A DNA stretch of 64,000 nucleotides from Aureimonas phyllosphaerae (lineage in GTDB: Bacteria; Pseudomonadota; Alphaproteobacteria; Rhizobiales; Rhizobiaceae). The DNA lies in assembly GCF_900113065.1 (NCBI RefSeq), contig NZ_FOOA01000003.1:310001-374000 (forward strand), in the 5' to 3' direction. The notes below the pieces were generated by a model that searched no databases, had not been told where the DNA came from, and was given only the letters and a program-made list of their open reading frames with translations. This document shows, one piece after another, positions 60,156-64,000 of the stretch. How positions within the stretch are numbered: the first letter of the stretch is position 1; each line of letters starts with the position of its first letter. A program made the position numbers and the translations under genes.

Positions 60156-61172
60156 ATGGCCCGCATCTGTCTCGCCCTGCAGGGCGGCGGCGCGCACGGC
60201 GCATTCACCTGGGGCGTCCTCGACCGTCTCCTCGATGACGACACGATCGAGATCGCGGCCGTCAGCGGCACCAGCGCCGGCGCCCTGAACGCGGCGAGCC
60301 TGTCGGCGGGCCTCGCCGGCGGCGGCCGGAGAGGCGCGCGCGAGGCGTTGCACCGCTTGTGGGAGACGGTCTCGGCTCGCTCCCCCCTCGGTGCGGTCGA
60401 AAGCAGCTTCCCGTTCTTTCCGTTTCCGCGCTCCATGGTGCACAACGCGATCGAGCAGGTGCGCTCGCTCACCCAGTTCGTCTCGCCCTACAGCGCGGGG
60501 CGACCGGGCGGCAATCCGTTGCGCGTCGTCGTCGAGGAGGCGATCGACCTCGACCTTCTCCAGCGCCAGACGCTTGTTTCGACCTTCGTCTCGGCCACCG
60601 ATGTGGAAGCCGGGAGCGTGCGCGTCTTCACCGGGACCGAACTCACAGCCGATGCCCTCCTCGCCTCGGCCTGCCTTCCGGACGTCTTCCGCGCGGTCGA
60701 GATCGACGGCCGGCACTACTGGGACGGCGGCTATCTCGGCAACCCGGTCCTGACGCCCCTGTTCACGCAGGACCACGGGACGTCGGACCTCCTGATCGTG
60801 CAGGTGACGCCCTTCGTGCGGCCGGGCGTGCCCGATACGGCGGACGAGATCATCGCCCGCGTCAACGAGATCACCTTCAACACATCTCTCATGCGCGACC
60901 TGCGCATGCTGACCGAGATGAAGCGTCTCGTGCGCGACGAGGATCTCGAGAACCCGGTGCTGCGCCAGATCGCTGCCCTCCGGCTCCACATGATCTCGGC
61001 CGGCGAGGAACTGACGCAGCGCGGCGCCGTCGGGAAGCTCGATACCCGCTGGTCGGAACTCCTGGAACTGCGCGACCTCGGGCGGCGAGCGACCGACCTC
61101 TGGCTGGAACGCCATCGCGCCGATATCGGCAACCGGACCTCGCTGCCGACCGAAGTGGAAGCTCTGGTCTAG
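60156..61172 (+). CDS. Patatin-like phospholipase
   Basis: 338 residues. Oxyanion motif GGGAHG at 10-15, nucleophile S40 in GTSAG, and catalytic Asp in the DGG of HYWDGGYLGNP. The family hydrolyses membrane or storage lipids. No signal peptide; cytoplasmic or membrane-associated. The C-terminal part (TEMKRLVRDED onward) is helical. Its TAG stop overlaps the TAG of the convergent GNAT gene in one CTAG. Confidence 0.93.
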   Translation: MARICLALQGGGAHGAFTWGVLDRLLDDDTIEIAAVSGTSAGALNAASLSAGLAGGGRRGAREALHRLWETVSARSPLGAVESSFPFFPFPRSMVHNAIEQVRSLTQFVSPYSAGRPGGNPLRVVVEEAIDLDLLQRQTLVSTFVSATDVEAGSVRVFTGTELTADALLASACLPDVFRAVEIDGRHYWDGGYLGNPVLTPLFTQDHGTSDLLIVQVTPFVRPGVPDTADEIIARVNEITFNTSLMRDLRMLTEMKRLVRDEDLENPVLRQIAALRLHMISAGEELTQRGAVGKLDTRWSELLELRDLGRRATDLWLERHRADIGNRTSLPTEVEALV

Positions 61173-61681
61173 CGGCGCGGTTCCACCCGTCCCGCGACGC
61201 CGTCCCAGGCACCCGGCACGAGGTCGAGCCCCAGAATGCGCGCCTCGTCGACCGGGCCGGGCATCGTGACGGAGCCGATGGGCAGCGGCCTGTAGCCGAG
61301 CGGCATGTAGTAGGCCCGGTCGCCAACGAGGAAGATCGCCCGCTCGCCGGCAAGTCCTGCGGTTTCCGCGGCCATCGCGAGCAGCGTCCGGCCGATGCCG
61401 CGCTTCTTGAAGCGCGGGCGCACGGCCAGCGGCCCAAGCATTACGACGGGAACGTCGCCGATCGAAACGCGCGACTGACGCACCGAGCCGACGATCTCCG
61501 AGCCGAGGATCGCGACGAGCGACAGGGCGGGATCGTGCGGCGAGCGCTCGCGCACGCGCTCGGCCGCTCGCGTGAAGCGGCCGGGACCGAAAGCCTCGGC
61601 GGCGATGTCTTCGATGGTGTCGGCGTGCTCGGCTTGTTCCGCGCAGAAGCGCAGGTCGAGTTCCTGGACGAGGGACAGCAT
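61169..61681 (-). CDS. GNAT-family N-acetyltransferase
   Basis: 170 residues from MLSLVQELD. The acetyl-CoA loop is VRPRFKKRGIGRTLLAMA (V and Q/RxxGxG/A pattern RGIGRT), and FLVGDRAYYMPLGYRPL follows. This order is typical of putative GNATs of the YhbS type. Substrate unknown. An upstream ATG (61708) is possible. Confidence 0.9.
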   Translation of the reverse strand: MLSLVQELDLRFCAEQAEHADTIEDIAAEAFGPGRFTRAAERVRERSPHDPALSLVAILGSEIVGSVRQSRVSIGDVPVVMLGPLAVRPRFKKRGIGRTLLAMAAETAGLAGERAIFLVGDRAYYMPLGYRPLPIGSVTMPGPVDEARILGLDLVPGAWDGVAGRVEPRR

Positions 61682-61912
61682 GGTCGGGTCCTGACGGTGG
61701 AGACGCACTCGCTCCGCCCCGCCGGACCTCGCAATCGGATCAGGCGCCGGCGGCGTGGATCGTGGCGGCTGGTGCCGCCTCCTGGCGTCGTCGTCGCAGC
61801 ATGGGAAACCCGTTGCTTCAGGCCTGCCTATCGGCCAGTCCGCTCCATATCACCGCATATGTGCCGCGTCGAGGGCGAAGCAATTCCCCGCGCGCGGCTT
61901 TTGCGATGGGTG

Positions 61913-62905
61913 ATGCAGATGGGCCTTCTGGTCGACGGCAAGTGGCAGGACAAGTGGTACGACACCAAGTCGTCGGGCGGCAGCTTCCAGCGCACCAAGA
62001 CGGCGTTCCGCCGCTGGGTGACGCCGAACGGCGAGCCGGGTCCCGATGGTCAGGATGCGGTGCCGGCCGAGGCCGGGCGCTACCACCTCTACGTCTCGCT
62101 CGCCTGCCCCTGGGCGCACCGGACGCTGATCCTGCGCAAGCTCAAGAAACTGGAGGACGTCGTCTCCCTCTCGGTGGTCGACTGGTTCATGGGATCGGAA
62201 GGTTGGACCTTCTCGGATCGCCAGGGCTGCATCCCCGACGGCGTTAACGGGGCGGAGCGCCTCTACGAGGTGTACCTGAAGGCCGATCCGAACTTCACCG
62301 GCCGCGTCACCGTCCCGGTCCTCTGGGACAAGAAGGACGGGACCATCGTCAACAACGAGTCGGCCGAGATCCTGCGCATCTTCAACTCGTCCTTCGACGC
62401 GTTCGGCGACGCATCGGTGGATTTCTGCCCGGCCGACCTCCGGTCCGCGATCGATGCGACCAACGAGGAGGTCTACGAGGCGGTCAACAACGGCGTCTAC
62501 AAGTGCGGCTTCGCGACGACGCAGGAGGCCTACGAGAAGCCCTTCCACGTCCTGTTCGACACGCTCGACCGGCTGGAGGACCGCCTGTCGCGCCAGCGCT
62601 ACCTCGCGGGCGACCGGATCACCGAGGCGGACTGGCGCCTGTTCACGACGCTGATCCGCTTCGACCCGGTCTATGTCGGGCACTTCAAGTGCAACAAGCG
62701 CCGGATCGCCGACTACCCCAACCTCCAAGGCTACATGTTGGAACTCTACCAGTGGCCGGGCGTGCGCGAGACGGTGGATTTCCACCACATCAAGCATCAC
62801 TACTACGAGAGCCACGACATGATTAACCCGACGCGGATCGTGCCGCTCGGCCCCGAGCTCGATCTCGACCGACCGCACGGGCGCGAGCGGCTGGCCGCCG
62901 CCTGA
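61913..62905 (+). CDS. Glutathionyl-hydroquinone reductase-like protein (Xi-class GST)
   Basis: 330 residues. Catalytic C65 in SLACPWAHR, preceded by AGRYHLYV; FTGRVTVPVLWDKK, IVNNESAEILRIFN and the helical C-terminal domain with ADWRLFTTLIRFDPVYVGHFKCN. These are the signs of the ECM4/YqjG family, which reduces glutathionyl-hydroquinones. MQMGLL (61913) and MGLL (61919) are both possible starts. It converges on the next Nudix gene with a one-base gap. Confidence 0.95.
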   Translation: MQMGLLVDGKWQDKWYDTKSSGGSFQRTKTAFRRWVTPNGEPGPDGQDAVPAEAGRYHLYVSLACPWAHRTLILRKLKKLEDVVSLSVVDWFMGSEGWTFSDRQGCIPDGVNGAERLYEVYLKADPNFTGRVTVPVLWDKKDGTIVNNESAEILRIFNSSFDAFGDASVDFCPADLRSAIDATNEEVYEAVNNGVYKCGFATTQEAYEKPFHVLFDTLDRLEDRLSRQRYLAGDRITEADWRLFTTLIRFDPVYVGHFKCNKRRIADYPNLQGYMLELYQWPGVRETVDFHHIKHHYYESHDMINPTRIVPLGPELDLDRPHGRERLAAA

Positions 62906-62906
62906 G

Positions 62907-63371
62907 CTACCAGTCCTCGGCCGGCGGCTCGCCGCCGAGCGCCTCGGCGAGGCGTCGGCGCGTGGCCGGCGTCGTGCCCTCGGGCAGGGCGTCCAGCGCG
63001 AAGAAGCCGCTCTCGGCGATCTCCCAGTCGGCCTTGCGCGGTTCGGTCTGCCGAACACGGTCGCACCGGTAGACCAGCACATGATCGCGCCCCTCGTGGC
63101 GGTTGTAGTGGACCGAGACGAGGACAGGCGTCACCTCGCAGACGAGGTTGCCCTCCTCGCGGGCCTCGCGCACCACGGCCTCGATCGCCGTCTCGCCCGG
63201 GTCCACCGCACCGCCCGGCATATACCAGCCCTCGCGGTAGCCGTGGCGCACGAGGAACACGCGGCCGTCCGCATCGAGAGCCACGATGCGAGCGCCGAGC
63301 GTCATCGACCGCGTGGCGAGCCCCCAGAGGCGCAGCACGCGGGCGAGCGGCCGGGAAAGCCAGGGCGTCAT
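62907..63371 (-). CDS. Nudix hydrolase
   Basis: 154 residues. The Nudix box is GGAVDPGETAIEAVVREAREEGNL. The EExG part reads EEGNL, so one position of the consensus is shifted and activity should not be assumed. The opening has a hydrophobic, basic helix (PLARVLRLWGLATRS), and the strand order fits small NUDT-like enzymes. Divergent from the metallophosphoesterase. Confidence 0.88.
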   Translation of the reverse strand: MTPWLSRPLARVLRLWGLATRSMTLGARIVALDADGRVFLVRHGYREGWYMPGGAVDPGETAIEAVVREAREEGNLVCEVTPVLVSVHYNRHEGRDHVLVYRCDRVRQTEPRKADWEIAESGFFALDALPEGTTPATRRRLAEALGGEPPAEDW

Positions 63372-63416
63372 CGCCGTCCCCTTCCCATCGCGCCCGGTCC
63401 GGCTAGTTCACCGCCC

Positions 63417-64000
63417 ATGTTTCGTCTTGCTCATCTGTCCGACATCCACCTCGGTCCGCTGCCGGACGTGTCCTACCGCGAGCTCGCCTCGAAGCGCATC
63501 ACCGGTTACATCAACTGGCAGCGCAACCGGAAGCGGGCGATGTTCGGCGACACGCTGCTGAAGCTCGTCGCCGACCTCAAGGCGCAGTCGCCGAGCCACG
63601 TGGCGGTGACCGGCGATCTCGTGAACCTCGCGACCAAGACCGAGATCGTCGGCGCACGGATCTGGCTCGAGGACCTCGGCGATCCCGCCTGGGTGTCGGT
63701 GGTGCCGGGCAATCACGACGCCTACGTTCCGGGGGCGCTGAAGCGCGTCTACGAGGAATGGTACCCGTATCTGATCGGCGACGGCGGCAAGGCGCCTCAT
63801 CATCGGCGCTATCCCTACATGCGCGTGCGCGGTCAGGTCGCGATCATCGGCACGTCGAGTGCCGAAGCCACCGCACCGTTCTTTGCCACCGGCACCTTCA
63901 AGCGTGGCCAAGCGCTGGCGACCGCCCGCCTCCTCGACGAGGCCAAGGCGCGCGGCCTGTTCCGCGTGGTGATGATCCACCACCCGCCGATCGCCGGTGC
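63417..64000 (+). CDS. Metallophosphoesterase (calcineurin-like), cut by window edge
   Basis: 194 codons present. Metal-site motifs in order: HLSDIHLG (DxH), VTGDLVN (GDxx), PGNHD (GNHD) and the beginning of the later histidine motif in MIHHPP. The 3' end is outside the window. It would be a dinuclear-metal phosphodiesterase or phosphatase; substrate unknown. Confidence 0.93.
   Translation, partial: MFRLAHLSDIHLGPLPDVSYRELASKRITGYINWQRNRKRAMFGDTLLKLVADLKAQSPSHVAVTGDLVNLATKTEIVGARIWLEDLGDPAWVSVVPGNHDAYVPGALKRVYEEWYPYLIGDGGKAPHHRRYPYMRVRGQVAIIGTSSAEATAPFFATGTFKRGQALATARLLDEAKARGLFRVVMIHHPPIAG

Noticed and set aside
60359-61912. Long upstream extension of the glutathionyl-hydroquinone reductase frame
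   Set aside because: It overlaps patatin and GNAT genes in other frames; the family starts near 61913.

Overview
The window looks like the chromosome of an alphaproteobacterium of the order Hyphomicrobiales (Rhizobiales). The evidence is very high GC, separate petA-petB-petC genes, an extensin-family protein, BA14K-like, DUF1176 and DUF1285 proteins, a PetP/PetR-like MarR-response regulator pair, and the lgt-methyltransferase-pgeF-prs-rplY-pth-ychF block. I cannot name the genus. Most of it is housekeeping and envelope genes in short operons. There are no tRNA or rRNA genes, no CRISPR array, no transposase and no integrase.

Region by region. 1-8.2 kb: truncated trkH, an ABC exporter, trxB with a LysR regulator, a probable anti-Shine-Dalgarno small RNA, chrA and an aspartate aminotransferase. 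8.4-24 kb: many small exported proteins of unknown function, several R/D/E- or T/P-rich, most followed by a clear intrinsic terminator; mixed in are a thioesterase, an extensin-like protein, a DUF805 protein, uvrB, cspA and a BA14K-like protein. 23.7-30.8 kb: a metallo-beta-lactamase-fold hydrolase, ilvE, a MarR-response regulator-histidine kinase operon, a palindrome-ended intergenic element, and csaA-proC-ybjN. 30.9-38.8 kb: lgt through ychF. 38.9-52.9 kb: a diguanylate cyclase, petABC (cytochrome bc1), an ABC exporter pair, trmL, Nudix hydrolases, hemF and cca. 53.1-60.0 kb: a MoxR/DUF58/BatA-DUF4159/VWA-like envelope operon. 60.1-64 kb: patatin, GNAT, a glutathionyl-hydroquinone reductase-like protein, Nudix and a truncated metallophosphoesterase.

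The outstanding feature is at about 16.58-18.70 kb, between uvrB and a small exported-protein gene. It is a visibly AT-richer island holding a complete retron on the minus strand. In transcription order it has a TTGACA-N17-TATCCT promoter, an msr with three small hairpins, an msd that is a perfect 26-bp hairpin, an effector with a nucleoside-deoxyribosyltransferase-like motif set (FCGG, ESxGSxxELGAF, SFIxYGPV) and a winged-helix-like tail, and a retron reverse transcriptase (NARVH, YADD, VTG). The layout and motifs match type II-A retrons (Eco1/Ec86), which are anti-phage defence systems. The inferred a2 segment of the non-coding RNA overlaps the GUG start codon of the effector.
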